This document shows positions 24,108-44,000 of a stretch of 64,000 nucleotides of DNA, one piece after another; the first letter of the stretch is position 1; each line of letters opens with the position of its first letter. The notes below the pieces were generated by a model that worked only from the letters and a program-made list of their open reading frames with translations, was not told where the DNA came from and did no database searches. A program made the position numbers and the translations under genes. The stretch covers positions 8,308,001 to 8,372,000 of the forward strand of contig NC_060023.1 in NCBI RefSeq assembly GCF_021134715.1. Reading direction: 5' to 3'. The stretch is from Daphnia pulex. Taxonomy: Eukaryota > Arthropoda > Branchiopoda > Diplostraca > Daphniidae.

Positions 24108-24989
24108 GTGACGGCGGTGAGTGATTGAGGTGGCGAGGTAGCACAAAAAGATTTCCGTTTCAAACGAACTTGTTGCTGGTTGATGTCTTTGGCTTGAGTT
24201 GGCAATACCAACCCTATTTAATTTCCTAGGAAAGGATCCTATTTAATTTCCTGTCATTTGAAACGCGTCAACATTTTCTTTTAATTCAAATTGCCACAGG
24301 TGATCAGTGGTATTGCCTTGTTTACAAAATTCTACTTATCTTAGTTAGAACGTCGATGGTAGAGGATCCGACTACAGATGGAATTCTCCCCAATTCAAAC
24401 CCAGTTGTCCCCTTTGTGCTGGAACTCCTTTGAATTTCAATCCGTGGTTGTCGGTGGCATTATTTGCCATATTAGCAAACATATTATAGTACATCTAGCG
24501 GTAGAATTGCTAAGCTTATACATACCTGTGACTTTCTAATGGATTTGAATTGAATAAAAGTTGTAAATTCAAAAGTCAAAAGAAGCACGAAGCATTTCTT
24601 TCAGATAGTTTAATTATTTATTCGTGTTTAAAATGAACGTCCAATCTAAATAGTGTGTGCAACCATAGTCTAATGGTTATGGCACGCAGTGTAGTTAGTC
24701 ATTAAGTCTCTTGTCTCCTCCGGTGGTTTCCGGGTTCTATTCCCCCTCCCTCCATGGTTCCCTTTCGTGCTTGTGTAAAACAATCATGTATGTAACATTG
24801 CGTGAAAATACATTTTTTATTAATTTTATTTATGCTATCACCAAACTTGATAAATTAAACAAATAAAAAAAAAATATAAATAAAAAAACTATAACGCCGT
24901 AGTACTCGTTGGCAACATTTGGCAACGCAGCGCAATTGAGCCTGTTAAATACAGACGAAGTGACGGACTGACTTTTGTAAATAAACAAA
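24108..24989. other. Intergenic space before BLTP2 with tRNA-like element and BLTP2 promoter region
   Basis: Contains a tRNA-derived element (24656-24775) and, from about 24895, the promoter-proximal block shared with both partial BLTP2 copies (GGCAACGCAGCGCAATT and ACAGACGAAGTGACGG). A direct repeat of CCTATTTAATTTCCT occurs near 24213 and 24238. No coding sequence was recognised. Confidence 0.6.
24656..24775 (+). repeat. tRNA-derived SINE-like element
   Basis: An A-box-like TAGTCTAATGGTTATGGC and a B-box-like GGGTTCTATTCCC lie about 50 bp apart. The flanks GCAACCA and TGGTTCC nearly pair as an acceptor stem. The body is about 108 nt, too long and poorly paired for a working tRNA, so a tRNA-derived SINE or tRNA pseudogene is the better reading. 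The type is uncertain. Confidence 0.4.
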
Positions 24990-33303
<8,314 letters not shown>

Positions 33304-33850
33304 TGCAACGTTTTGGTTCGTGTTTTATTTTTAATTTTGATTTATTGGAAATGCAAGCGCTTAAGTTATTGGGGTAATGGGGAATTAATCAGCTTACTGA
33401 GAAATAAAGTGAAATTTGACCCACATTATTTTAGTAATGCTCTACTACTTGTTTATTTCTATTTGGTTACTAGCATTCCAACATTTGTCACTACTTGGTT
33501 ACTACTGAACAAATATTGATTGATAGGCTTTTTCTTCATTAATTAACAATACAAATGTTTCTCTTGTAATTACGACAGTCATCGTGTGACACTTGTTGGT
33601 TCGCTGAGACTGAGTACGTATTATTAATTCGTAAAGATTTTAAACCGAAATGGCAATAATATTCAGATTTTAAAATATTATTTGCTGTTTGGTGGCTTGA
33701 TGGAAGTTCTTCAATTCTTAGCTGCATTTATGGACTCGATCCAAATAGGCGAAAGTGAAGTGACAGGTTTTTGAAGCAGTTCGGATATTTTAGCTGGGCG
33801 GAAAAAGTCTAGACGGTGACTTTTAAAAAAAGTAACATTTGTGTGAATAA
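33304..33850. other. Convergent 3' flank between BLTP2 and the C4orf33 homolog
   Basis: About 550 bp of AT-rich sequence holding both 3'UTRs. No third gene, RNA or repeat was recognised. Confidence 0.7.
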
Positions 33851-34619
33851 CTACGGCTTGAAAGGAGTTGGACTACTATTTTTTTTTTTTACTTACAAAT
33901 CAGGATTTTCAAACCGTCCTTGAGGAACAGGATAGAGGGCTTCGTATGTTCGGTTAGCACCACTTCCATGTATAGCATAAGCGTTGATTTTTGTTACGTT
34001 CGGTGGTAAGTAAGCGGCTGGAATGATGGCTCGACCTTGCCAGCTACCAGTTTCCGTACGTTCGACAACTTTATAATCCAAGGGTAAACTATGACGGATC
34101 GCTTTGTGAACGCCATTTAACAACAAAACTATATGTTGGCCCCACCTATTTGATGTAATTAACTATAAAATCTTTGCATAAATAATTCAATGTCATGCTT
34201 TAAACTCACGGTCCAACTTCAATTTCGACGTACTGATTCGCGTCGTTTGCCAAGAACAATTCTATGACTAAAAATGGTTAAATGTAATAGTTTATGTTTA
34301 ATAACATAAGATTGATGCACAAGAATTATATTTTAAATCTGTTTGAACCTTCAAAGTCCCAAAGACCCATGAAGGGTTCACCCGCGGCACCACCTGGATT
34401 TTGAGGATCGTTGAAAAACTTTCCTTCGACATCCATTTGGAAGCTCTCGTCATTGAGCGATCGCAGTTCAATAGTGGCAGGTCGATGAGTGAGAGGTTGG
34501 TCATCCCTAAAATACATTATAAGCCTTTATTATTTTAACAACACCCTTGCAGTAATACAGCAATTTACTCATAGGTATCAGGTATGGTATTACCAAGTTC
34601 GTTCTATTGAAAGTCTCAT
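33851..34619 (-). CDS. C4orf33 / UPF0462 family protein
   Basis: Five exons on the minus strand: 34619-34594, 34506-34349, 34267-34210, 34145-33897 and 33875-33851, giving 171 residues. Exons 1 to 4 align through the human C4orf33 family: MRLSIERTWDDQPLTHRP at the start, AAGEPFMGLWDFEVIELFL in the middle, and YLPPNVTKINAYAIHGSG with YEALYPVPQ near the end. The first exon is only 26 nt and its TG|G splice completes the conserved Trp. The last exon is short and ends the protein soon after the conserved PDF, so the C-terminus is shorter than in vertebrates, where about 35 more residues follow. The terminal exon acceptor (AATAG|TAG) has an alternative three bases downstream. Molecular function of the family is not established; a carbohydrate-binding-like fold has been suggested only by analogy. 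Confidence 0.88.
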
Positions 34620-35596
34620 TGCAAGTGAAAGGCTGGTCCTAAAAGTAAAAAATAAAAATAATTATTATTTTAAAGTCAGCCCAAGTTATATCTAATTCAG
34701 TTTTTACTGACGACAATGTAAAACAAAGTACTTCTTAAATGTCACCTAATGCGTAATGCCTAACCAACAGGACTAGAAAACGAGAGAGCATACCCGAATA
34801 GCAGAAAACTTATAAGGATGTGACGTACCAGACGACTCGCGGGTTTTGCTTTGAAAACCATGGTCCACGTAACACAAAGAAAAATGTCTTATTTAAAGCA
34901 GCTCCACTAGCGAGAGAAATTATTACGTTCTTCGCGAAGCGCTTGATGTCAAAGTAAAAGCAATAATGTAGCGACAGAAATTTATATTTCGATCCTACAA
35001 CAACAAAATTCATTTGGTTAGAAGCCCACCCATTATTCCTTGAGGCGAGGGAGGTAACAAACGAAGTATATGCAACTCCAGTCCTTTCATTTAAACTGCA
35101 CGGCTTCTAACCTTTTACCTAAACCTGTTATGCATAATGTAGGAAATTATAATGCACGGTATATCACGAATACCGTTTTACTTCTTCTACGCACCGCGCA
35201 AAATTTGCTAAAAACTGGCTTTAGGAATATTTACCTTGCTGAAAACAAAGGTATAAATATATATTTTTTTTAAATTTTATCTAGAATCTAGACGAAATTC
35301 GTTGTATTCTATATCTTCATGCTTCTTTCTAGTCGTTCATTAGGTTTAGCCCTTTACATTTGTTTGTTTTAACTGATTATTGCTGCATTTTTTAGAGATA
35401 GGGTGCTACAATGTAAAAAGAGACACTTGATTAATCCGCTTTTATTTCCGTAATATTCGAAGTAAAAGAAAACGAGAATATAAATGAAAGATACATATTG
35501 CCAGTAAGAGCTTAATTGGCAAAGGGCATAAACAGCCAACACCACATGCTACTATTGCATTCAAAACTGCATATAGCATTCTGCAATGATATTAAA
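34620..35596. other. Intergenic between the C4orf33 homolog and ferritin
   Basis: Holds the 5' flank of the C4orf33 homolog and the 3'UTR of ferritin (both minus). AT-rich with short ORFs only. No further gene was recognised. Confidence 0.65.
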
Positions 35597-36291
35597 TCAT
35601 TCTTGCAAATCTTTATCGAAAACGTAGACACCCAGGCCTTCTCCGACACGCTGCAAATTAGTAACCATCTTCGCTAACTTATTCATGGATTCAGCCTGCT
35701 CTTTGAGATATTCTTCTTCCAAGAAATTTGTCAGATGGGAATCATTGTGACTAGAAGCCACTTTATGTAAATCCAACAGAGCCTTAAGAAAAAGAAGTTA
35801 AATATATAAAAATTATTAGAGTTTAAAATAATTAAGTGATTACCTGGTTCACTTGCTTTTCCATATTGAGAGCGTATTCCATGGCAGCAAGTGTAGTATC
35901 CCAACTATCCTGTGCAGGGCGGTCAATGGGTTGAAATACAACTTTTCCTCCACGCAAGTGTTGGTACTTAATGAATTTGTCAGCATGTTCATGTTCTTCT
36001 TTAGCAGAATCCATAAAGAACTTTGAGAATCCCTTAAGAGCTACATCATCACGATCATAGAAAGCAGCCTAAAAACAGATATTCCATCAAGTTAATACAA
36101 ACAATTGTTATGTTTTAACATTGTTTGTACAGCTGACATAAGACAGCTTCACATTGCTGCGATAAAAAATATTATGTAATTTCGATCGTTACCAACGCCA
36201 AATAGGAATAATGAGCAAACAATTCAATATTGATCTGCTTGTTAATCCCAGCTTCGGTTTCATCATGGTAGTTCTGACGGCACTTCGACAT
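35597..36291 (-). CDS. Ferritin heavy-chain-like, cytosolic
   Basis: Three exons, 36291-36193, 36068-35844 and 35782-35597, give 169 residues, the usual length for a non-secreted ferritin subunit. Ferritin stores iron in 24-subunit shells; H-type subunits oxidise Fe(II). Ferroxidase ligands are visible: Glu in NIELFAHYSY with Tyr seven positions on, the EEH triad in SAKEEHEHADKF, Glu in NMEKQVNQ, and Gln in YLKEQAES. The N-terminus (MSKCRQNYHDETEAGINKQ) has no signal peptide, so it is cytosolic rather than the secreted insect type. Upstream in-frame ATGs exist on the minus strand, but MSKCRQNYH matches family N-termini and follows the candidate IRE. Translation is probably controlled by iron through that element. 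Confidence 0.95.
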
Positions 36292-36376
36292 TTTCTTCGT
36301 TTTTATTTTTTGTAAATTTAAATATGCAAAAAATATGTTGAGCAGCCAATGTTTCAACAGTTGATTATGAGAAAAT

Positions 36377-36404
36377 GTCCGATCACGCACTGGTGAGGCT
36401 GGAC
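36377..36404 (-). promoter_or_regulatory. Candidate iron-responsive element in ferritin 5'UTR
   Basis: On the minus strand a hexaloop CAGTGC is closed by TCAC/GTGA, then an asymmetric internal loop of AGC opposite C, then a lower stem GTCC/GGAC. This is the layout of ferritin IREs, which bind IRP1/IRP2 to block translation when iron is low. One pair at the base of the upper stem is C opposite T, a mismatch. The element lies 85 nt before the ATG, somewhat farther than usual from the start codon but compatible with a 5'UTR location. Confidence 0.7.
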
Positions 36405-36935
36405 AATGGGTAAGTAATGGGAATAGCAAAAACAAATCTGAAGACTGAGTTGTTCTCTGCGGTATTTGCAGAAGGAAATTCGCAGTAGACACTAGCGCCA
36501 TCTGTGCAAGTTGATTGGTCGCCATGGAAACAGAATTTATTTTTACAATAGAAAAACATAATTTTTTATTTTTCCCTTCTTTAGATTACTTTAAAATTAT
36601 GAATATAGAACGAGGAATCAAAATTACCCAAGTAGTACTGTCATTAGTGAAAACTAGAAAACAATATCGATGATAAAAAAAACAAAAATTCCAAATTGGC
36701 GCCTCATTCTATGCCCAAAGCCAAATGCCCATGTTGCCTACAGAAACATAAATATAATAATAAACTTAAACAAATCCAAAAGGAATTAGAAATAAACCAA
36801 ATTATCTAAAAATAAGTTTTTTTTTCATTCAATATGTTTCTAAATTAGATGACGAAATTCAAACGAGATTTACTTCTAAATTGTCAAGCGCGCATTTCCT
36901 CTACTCAACGAAGCAGCCATTTTATCTGACTCCTT

Positions 36936-37770
36936 TCTTTGCTCTTCTGCCATCCTCGTGTAGCAAGGTATAAAGATCTCTCGTTTTAGTTTTTAGTCTT
37001 TGAATTGAATTTGCCCTTAATAAGCTTTTGTTGAGTACTTCACTTTTGTAAGATTTATCTTTCTGAGTAATTATTTGTAACTTTTTTGCATAGTTTTAAC
37101 GTTTTTTAAATGTATCTGTACAGTGTTGATTGCCGGCGTGGTTACATTTTCAATCTTGTGTCATTTTAGATTAAAAAATGGTGAACTCCAAAGGTTATCG
37201 TCGTGGTACTCGTCATTTGTTCTCCAAGAAATTCAAGGAGCATGGTGTTGAACCCCTGTCAACTTTCTTGAAGGTGTACAAGAAGGGAGATATTGTCGAC
37301 ATCAAGGGCAATGGTGCCTTCCAGAAGGGTATGCCATTCAAATTCTACCACGGCAAGACTGGTAGGGTTTTCAACGTCACACAACACGCTGTTGGCATCA
37401 TTGTCAACAAACAAGTTCGTGGAAAGATCTTGCCTAAGAGGTATGCATCCCTAGTATGTCACATGTGGTACGTTAATTAACAGTTTCTTCTTGTTGACAG
37501 AATCAATGTTCGTGTGGAACACATCAACCACTCCAAGTGCCGTCAAGACTTCTTGACCAGAGTGAAGACCAACGAGAAGCTGAAGAAGGAAGCTAAAGAA
37601 AAGGGCATCAAGGTGAATGTTAAGCGTCTACCTGCCCAGCCAAGACCAGCTCATTTCGTCTCCACCAAGAACAATGAGCCAGTTTTCCTTGCTCCCATTC
37701 CCTACGAGTTTATTGCTTAATTGTACATCTTAAGCCTGAACTTCAAATAAAAGTGGATGGACCTCAACTT
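36936..37770 (+). promoter_or_regulatory. eL21 5'TOP-like leader and 3' poly(A) signal
   Basis: The leader near 36936-36967 is pyrimidine-rich (CTCCTTTCTTTGCTCTTCTGCC), typical of 5'TOP ribosomal protein mRNAs whose translation follows TOR signalling. It ends at a GCAAG|GTATAA donor, and an intron of about 205 nt reaches the ATG exon (TTTTAG|ATTAAAAA). An AATAAA signal follows the stop at about 37747. The exact transcription start is not determined. Confidence 0.55.
37178..37720 (+). CDS. RpL21: 60S ribosomal protein eL21 (RpL21)
   Basis: Two coding exons, 37178-37440 and 37501-37720, join within an Arg codon (AG+A) to give 160 residues, the family's usual length. The protein begins [19 protein letters not shown] and ends [13 protein letters not shown], both family hallmarks, with [18 protein letters not shown] in the middle. 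It is a large-subunit ribosomal protein. It is near-identical in style to other metazoan eL21 proteins and shows no break. A further non-coding 5' exon is inferred from the leader. Confidence 0.97.
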
Positions 37771-38860
37771 TATTTTTCTTCTAGTTTTAGTGTATTAAAG
37801 TAGACCTAATGCACTTGGTGGTTAGTCGTGACGACGATACGGTAACAGCCGACGAGTGTGTAGGTGGTAGTAAATTCTTGGTCAAGCATTTGGGTTTTCG
37901 TTCATTTCTATGATCCAGACTTCGTCGATGTGATTACCAACTTGATGTTGGTTATTGCTATTGATGAACTGAAAAAATTGACCAGATTCTATCTAAAGAA
38001 TTGTACATCTTCAGCTTCAAAGTAATTATTTTATTTTTCATTCTGTTTTTTTGTGGTGGGGTGTTGAAAAGTACAGGAACCCCTAATGCCACACGTAACA
38101 CATACTCGAGAGAAATAGTAAAAGTATTAATCATATTTTAAAATATTTATTTCAGGAATTAACGATAAATTGGCAACCTTTTTGCGTGTAATCATCATTT
38201 GCTATTTTCGCAACGGTAAAGCTACATCCTAAGTTTATACCTGAGACAACCTTAGGCCTGTAACATCAAGTCATCACTCATCCTACTACTTCTCAAAGGT
38301 AAATCATTCATACATATTTATGTGTAAGCTGTTTCATGCGTAGAAAGGGTCGACAAACGCTTTCCAATTTAGAGCGCCTATAGACTGCACCAAATATAAA
38401 GCGTAGTTTCCCACAATAAAATTGATCCGCAATTGTTATGTCATTCGAGTGGCACTACGGTGCTAAACCGAGTTTTGTGGCTATCGACAATCGTTTTGTT
38501 TCTTTTATTGGAAGTATGATCTAGATTTCTGTTGGGCCGAGTATATTAACTCGTAAACGTGTTAGTGTACATACGCGGCAATCAGACTAGTTAATGTGTT
38601 AGAAGCCTACGTCGGTTGAAATAGAAATTGCTTGTGTGGCAATCTCGAATTACATAATTTGTTAGAGCGTGGTTAAGGATGTGAAAATTAGTTTATGGTA
38701 CGCGATATCGTTAATGTTGCGTTAAGGGAGAATGAAAGAAATTTTTATATTTTCTATTGTTGGTTTTAGACTGCAGGCGAACCTATCTCCCACCTCAAAG
38801 CTATCTTCTTACTGGCCGATTGAGTTTTATGTTATTTTCCATTTTGTATAAATGCGAAGT

Positions 38861-39200
38861 AGCATATTCGAATTTTGGCAACCAATAGTAATTAAAAAGT
38901 TGCGCATAAATTTCTCTTGCCTTTGGGGTTTTCATATTTGCACATATTCGAATTGGGGGTTTGAATGCATGCAAATTTAGTCAGTCGCACATTATAGGAA
39001 AAATTTTAACTTTATTGTGTCTGTATTGTTAGATATCATTTACAAAGTAAATAGTAAGATATCCGAATTTTGTCAACCGAGAATAATTAAGAAACCCAAA
39101 AGTTGCGCCTAAATTTCTCTTGCCTTTGCGGTTGTCATGTTTGCATATTCGAATCGTTGAATTTGTGGCTCCATTGAATGCAAATTTAGTCGGTCGCATA
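38861..39200 (+). repeat. Diverged direct repeat, two units of about 140 bp
   Basis: Unit A (38861-38992) and unit B (39056-39200) share ordered blocks: CCGAATTTTG/TTCGAATTTTG, CAACC, TAATTAA, AGTTGCGC, TAAATTTCTCTTGCCTTTG, CATATTCGAAT and GAATGCAAATTTAGTC followed by GGTCGCA/AGTCGCA. Unit B has small insertions. The period is about 195 bp. They may be an old tandem duplication or two copies of a short transposon. Confidence 0.65.
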
Positions 39201-40534
39201 TGACATGAAAGACAACGGGTATTTGTACTCGTGCACTGTTACATCATTTACCAAAATATGGCTTCTTGTTTTGTAACATTTCCAATTCGGTACTGCCTTT
39301 CGGTCTTTTTCAGTTCCTTTTTCCTTTACATCGGCCTTTCCCTTACTTCTCAAAAATCCCCGCAATATGAAAGCCATTTCACGTTAAGACTTTGAAACGG
39401 AATGTTTTTTTTTTCATCTTTTTAGACAAGTCGTGATAGAGTGTCGTCATTTTGTACAAATTAAAGAGTAATCTTTTTGAAGATTCTTTTTAGTAATAGT
39501 AAAGATTTTTTTTTTAACTTAACAGTTTTACGTAAGATATATTTTGGCAAGTTGAACAAAGACGTTTGCTGATTGCTTCACTATCCGTCCCGTTGTGCTT
39601 TCTGAGTTCCGTTAAGTAAGGAATGATGCAATGCGTTTCAACTTTCAGGCGTCTAACAGGCGTCTAACGTTTACTATTTGTTTTTTTATGCGCGCTATTT
39701 GTTGTACACTTTCAGCAAACCCATTAAAACATATGCGATATTACTAGGCACCTGTTGAATCGAAAATGTTAAGTTTAATTCTTCTTTTAAATACTGTGCT
39801 TGGCAATGCGCGTGAATTTCGGTATTTCCACGTCTGTGACTAACCCGGTAAAGATGCAACGTGTGGTTTGTTGATAACCTTGAATTTTCAATAAAATTTG
39901 GCAACCAAAATTTGCGTAGAAAAAAGGCAACTGTCGATTTGAAAGAGGGAAACCGACGACACACGCACTCAAGACATTTAAGAGAAGTAACGATCTGTTG
40001 TCCACTCACGTCAGTTCTTTCTCGACTTGATTTCACTCTAGAGCTGCCACACTCTCGTTTATCTTTTCAGCTTAAGTGAACAAAAAATCACCTTTTTCTA
40101 AGCCCTCAATCGTATTCCTCTGCTAAACAAGTTTAGGAGCAAAAACAAGTTTAGAAAAAGAAATTTTGAAAGTTCGAAATTTAAAACAAACTAATTTTTT
40201 TTTAGAAAATGTGCTATACAGGTACCCTCAGAGGTCGACAGTCCTCAGGGAAAAAGTCTAACCCGTTGGGGCCAGGTTATTTTATTCTTCGAAACTTGTT
40301 GTTTTTTTAATTCAGGTGTGCCAACAACAAATAAAGATCCCTCAAGGACTGTTTCAAGATTTCCTCTTTTTTTTCCTATATGGCAATCAATTGGTCTGTT
40401 ATTTTGGTACATTCCAACCAAAGGCAAACCGAGGGAAGTACCTCTCATGGCCAGAGGGTCTCTAGGAGGAGCTAAAGGGTATTTTTTTGTTCCACAACAA
40501 CAAGGAAGAAGCGTGAGGCCAGGTGATGATCGGG

Positions 40535-40540
40535 TATAAA
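40535..40540 (+). promoter_or_regulatory. Candidate TATA box of the RNF103 homolog
   Basis: TATAAA in the context GGGTATAAATTC, 466 bp before the ATG. A transcription start near 40565 would give a 5'UTR of about 440 nt. The assignment is only positional. Confidence 0.3.
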
Positions 40541-41005
40541 TTCAGATGATGTCGGGCAAGAGTCGGCTTAGTCTACACCCGTCGAGAGACAAAGATTTCC
40601 ACCCTAGCTAGCATGAGACCTGTGTAAAGGAAATCGAGGTCGAGACTGGATCTACCAGCCTTCGTATAGAGAGAAAACTTTCACTTGTGTATCTCGCATA
40701 GCCCGTGGCCCGGCCAGCACTCGCTTTACATTACCGTTTCAGCTCTCGAACCCTACGTTTGCTGCTGTCGTGGTGTGTTTTTCCTTCGCATACACACACA
40801 CAAAAGTGTCGTTGCTTGTCAGTCAGTGATCGACGACTGTGTGTCAATCGATTCCCACTTATAGGCGTGGGAACGTCGTTTCAGCCCTGTCATCCTGTGC
40901 GGATTTTTTCGAATCCGGCCGAATTAAAAACAAGAATCAAAGTGTGAATGCAGATCATGTAGTGCGTGTCGTCGTCGGCGCAGTGTAATGTGATCCGAAT
41001 TTGAA

Positions 41006-44000
41006 ATGGCATCGAAAGTTCTGCGTTGCTTCTTGTTAATTTTCTTCATTTTCGCCTATTGCCATTCGGTTACTTGGTATCAACAAGTTTTCGCCAGCAA
41101 ACAACAATCACCCATCGTTTGCAATCGCCCTGGTAACGTCTATTTTTTTTTTTTTAATCCGAGTTTTATTTGATTAGCAAAAATGTTATTGTCGCTCAAA
41201 CAAAGTGCTCCTCGATGACACGCGTCGTCTCCTAAATTAATTGCTCCTGTTGCGAACGAAGGTGAATTTCTTCAGCTAGCCGTAAACAAGTGTGTACTCG
41301 AAAGACTAATGTTTTCTGTGCCGCTTGAAAACGAAAGTGAAAGTGAAATTTCAACAGGTATCTGAGAGAGAGAGAGAGAGAGAAGAGGGGGGTTGCTGGT
41401 TATATCTGGGAACCTTTTTGGGAAATTAAGTAGGTCCTTGCTCGGGGGAGAAAGCGCGCAAAAGGAAAAGTGGTATGTGCTGCCCTACTCCTCGGGCTTC
41501 TCTTGGTAATTCTCAACCGGTGGAAGGGTGCTTGTACATTACTGTCACATTTTCTGTTTGGTCGAACAGCAGCAACAGCAGCCTTGACCCAATTTCTAAA
41601 TTCTGTTCATCGTCCGCTGCTGCTGTGCCTGGTCGTCCAAAGAGCCGACACGAGGCGCATTCACAACACGGCCTTTTGTGTTTGGGGTTTTCTTTAGACT
41701 TTCCCTCTCATTTCTTCAAGAAAAAGATGTTGCTAGTCTTCTTTCGAATGATTGTCGCACTCCATCGCCCGTAAAATTCGATTGAAATAAGATAAATGAC
41801 ATTTTCAATACGTGTAATCTGAAATCACGAAATTGCGTATTTCGAATTGCTATGGAATTCGGTTGGAATAGTATTAGTGAAAGTAAGAGAATTGTCAGCG
41901 ATCTTCAAACATCTTTTGACATTTTATACGGAGAAACTCGGTAACATAAGTAGCATACTCTGAACACGTAATGTAAAACGGTTCATGTTTTAAAAAGTAA
42001 TGGAATGTTTAGCAGTAAGTGTGTACGTGTTTAAAGAAAGTGGTTAAGAAATAGCGCAGTTTATCGGTGTGAAGGTAACTGAAATTCAGTTGCGTCATTC
42101 GTTCTTGCAGAGAAAACCAACTACCAGTTTTTCAGGTCACTATGACTAAGCAAATTAACAAAAAGCACGTGACGCAACTCCTTGGCTGGTGACTGGCTAC
42201 TTCTTAAACGTCTGCTATAGAAATCGTCTTAGTTGAATAAATTCACATCTAATAAAATGCCCTATAGTGATAAATCCATTTTTGGGTGATTATATATTTA
42301 ATTTACCTTTTTATAATAGCAATAACTGCAATATCTTTTATCTAAAAAAGAATTGTCTTCGCGATTTTAGATACACTTTTCTCTCAGAAGCAAATTGTAA
42401 AAGTTTATTGTACTTGACACACAAAAAAACGATTCATAATAGGGAATGAATTGTATATAACATGACATTCTACGATTGAATTGCCATGGGCGGGAGTTTC
42501 AGTTTCATTCTTCTCAAAGAAGAAAGTTCCAAACTGGTTCTAACAAATGACATTTGACTCACTTTCCCGTGTCTGTTGATTTCGTGATGTCCTTTTGATG
42601 AATGATATGGGCTAAATTAGGCGTGTAAATTTTGAGTAGCTCCCACCGAAATTGTAAGTAAAATTGGTTTACTTTTAATCAAACTTTTCTCCCTTTTTGT
42701 GCTTAAAATCGTTTAGCGTTCTTTGTCTAACCCTGATGATTCCGGCCATTGGCCTGATACGTCGGTCCGTCCGTTCCAGCAACGAAAGGAAATTTCGTAA
42801 TAGGGTTTTCCAGAAACGTTTTTTTTTTCTTTAAATTTAAAATTCAGTTCAATTTGATTAAACTTAAAATTGAATATTTTAAGATTTTTTCTATATCTGA
42901 ATTTTTTTCTAATTATTAAATTTAGAGTCTCTCTTATCTAAAAGAGCTTTAAAATACCAGAGCTAACAGATGCGCAATCAACGCTTATAGCTAGCTAGCC
43001 CAATTTGAATTTGGGTGATTTTTTAAGTTATTAATTTTTCGTGTTGTAATCGATAACTATAAGCCCTGGTGTTGTTGACAGCATGACAGTGTGAATTAAT
43101 TTAAAATAATTTCTCTCTTTTTTTTATTGATGCAGATTTTCTTGACAATGTGTATCCATCTCGAGCGAATGACACGAAATCCTTTTTAGTTCACACACTC
43201 CAAACCAACTACAGTGGATCCTGTTTAGAAAAGACGAGCGCCTATCCAGATGCTTTTGGGTGCGATGCTTTGCCAACGAAAGAAGATTTTTTAGCTTCGT
43301 CACCCTCCGAAATCAAGGCCCAAGTGATATTAAAAAGCGACTTACTAAAATTCAGCTCAATGGTCATAAACGCCTTGACAATCCTGGACATTGTACTCAG
43401 CCGGCGCACTAAACCTTGGAGATTTCTACTGCGCGTTTTATACCGCGTAGGCCGGTCGAACCTTAAATGGGGATTAATTTGGGCGGCTTTTCAGCTTTGT
43501 TCCCATTTTGAAGGTGACAGGGTGACAGACATCATTGAAATTGACATTGAGAAGTTGCCATTTGCCACAGCCGTCAGTCAGATGCAACAGATATGGATCG
43601 CCCTTCAGTCCTACCCGATGTTGTTGGCATTGACCTTTTTCATTTACAACCTTGCCGTGAGCTGGATCGTCCATCTACTGAAACGCCGGAATGATAACCA
43701 CAACGTCATGACCGCCAACGAGACTGATGTTCGTCAAGTGACCACTAACGTTACCAATGGCGCCACAAATGTCCGACGACGAATACTTTCTCGATGGTCG
43801 CTACTGATCGACTGTCTTTTTCGACCCCTGTCCTTCGACACGGCTCACAGTTTAATGGATTTTGAACTTGACGAAAATGTTGAACAATTAATTGAACGCC
43901 TTGCATTGCCTAATTTGTGGCTGACACCGACCGTGCCAACGGATTACCTGAAATACCTCCCTGTTTGGCGTTTTGAAGGCTGCATTGCTGGAGAGTCTCC

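Larger units (their letters stand above)
37721..41005. other. Gene-poor stretch with diverged tandem repeat and RNF103 promoter region
   Basis: About 3.3 kb with only short ORFs. It holds a diverged direct repeat (38861-38992 and 39056-39200), a doubled AGGCGTCTAAC near 39648-39670, and at 40535 a TATAAA that may serve the RNF103 homolog. The stretch from about 40560 to 41005 is plausible 5'UTR. No other gene was recognised. Confidence 0.6.

Noticed and set aside
24656..24775. Functional tRNA gene
   Set aside because: The body is too long, the anticodon arm is not visible and the acceptor and T stems are imperfect; it is listed as a tRNA-derived element instead.
40318..40539. 73-codon ORF upstream of the RNF103 homolog
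   Set aside because: No domain, no splice partner and close to a TATA-like site. More likely promoter or chance.
41470..41774. Two overlapping ORFs in the RNF103 intron
   Set aside because: Neither resembles the missing luminal region, and no acceptor and donor pair with the right phase was found.
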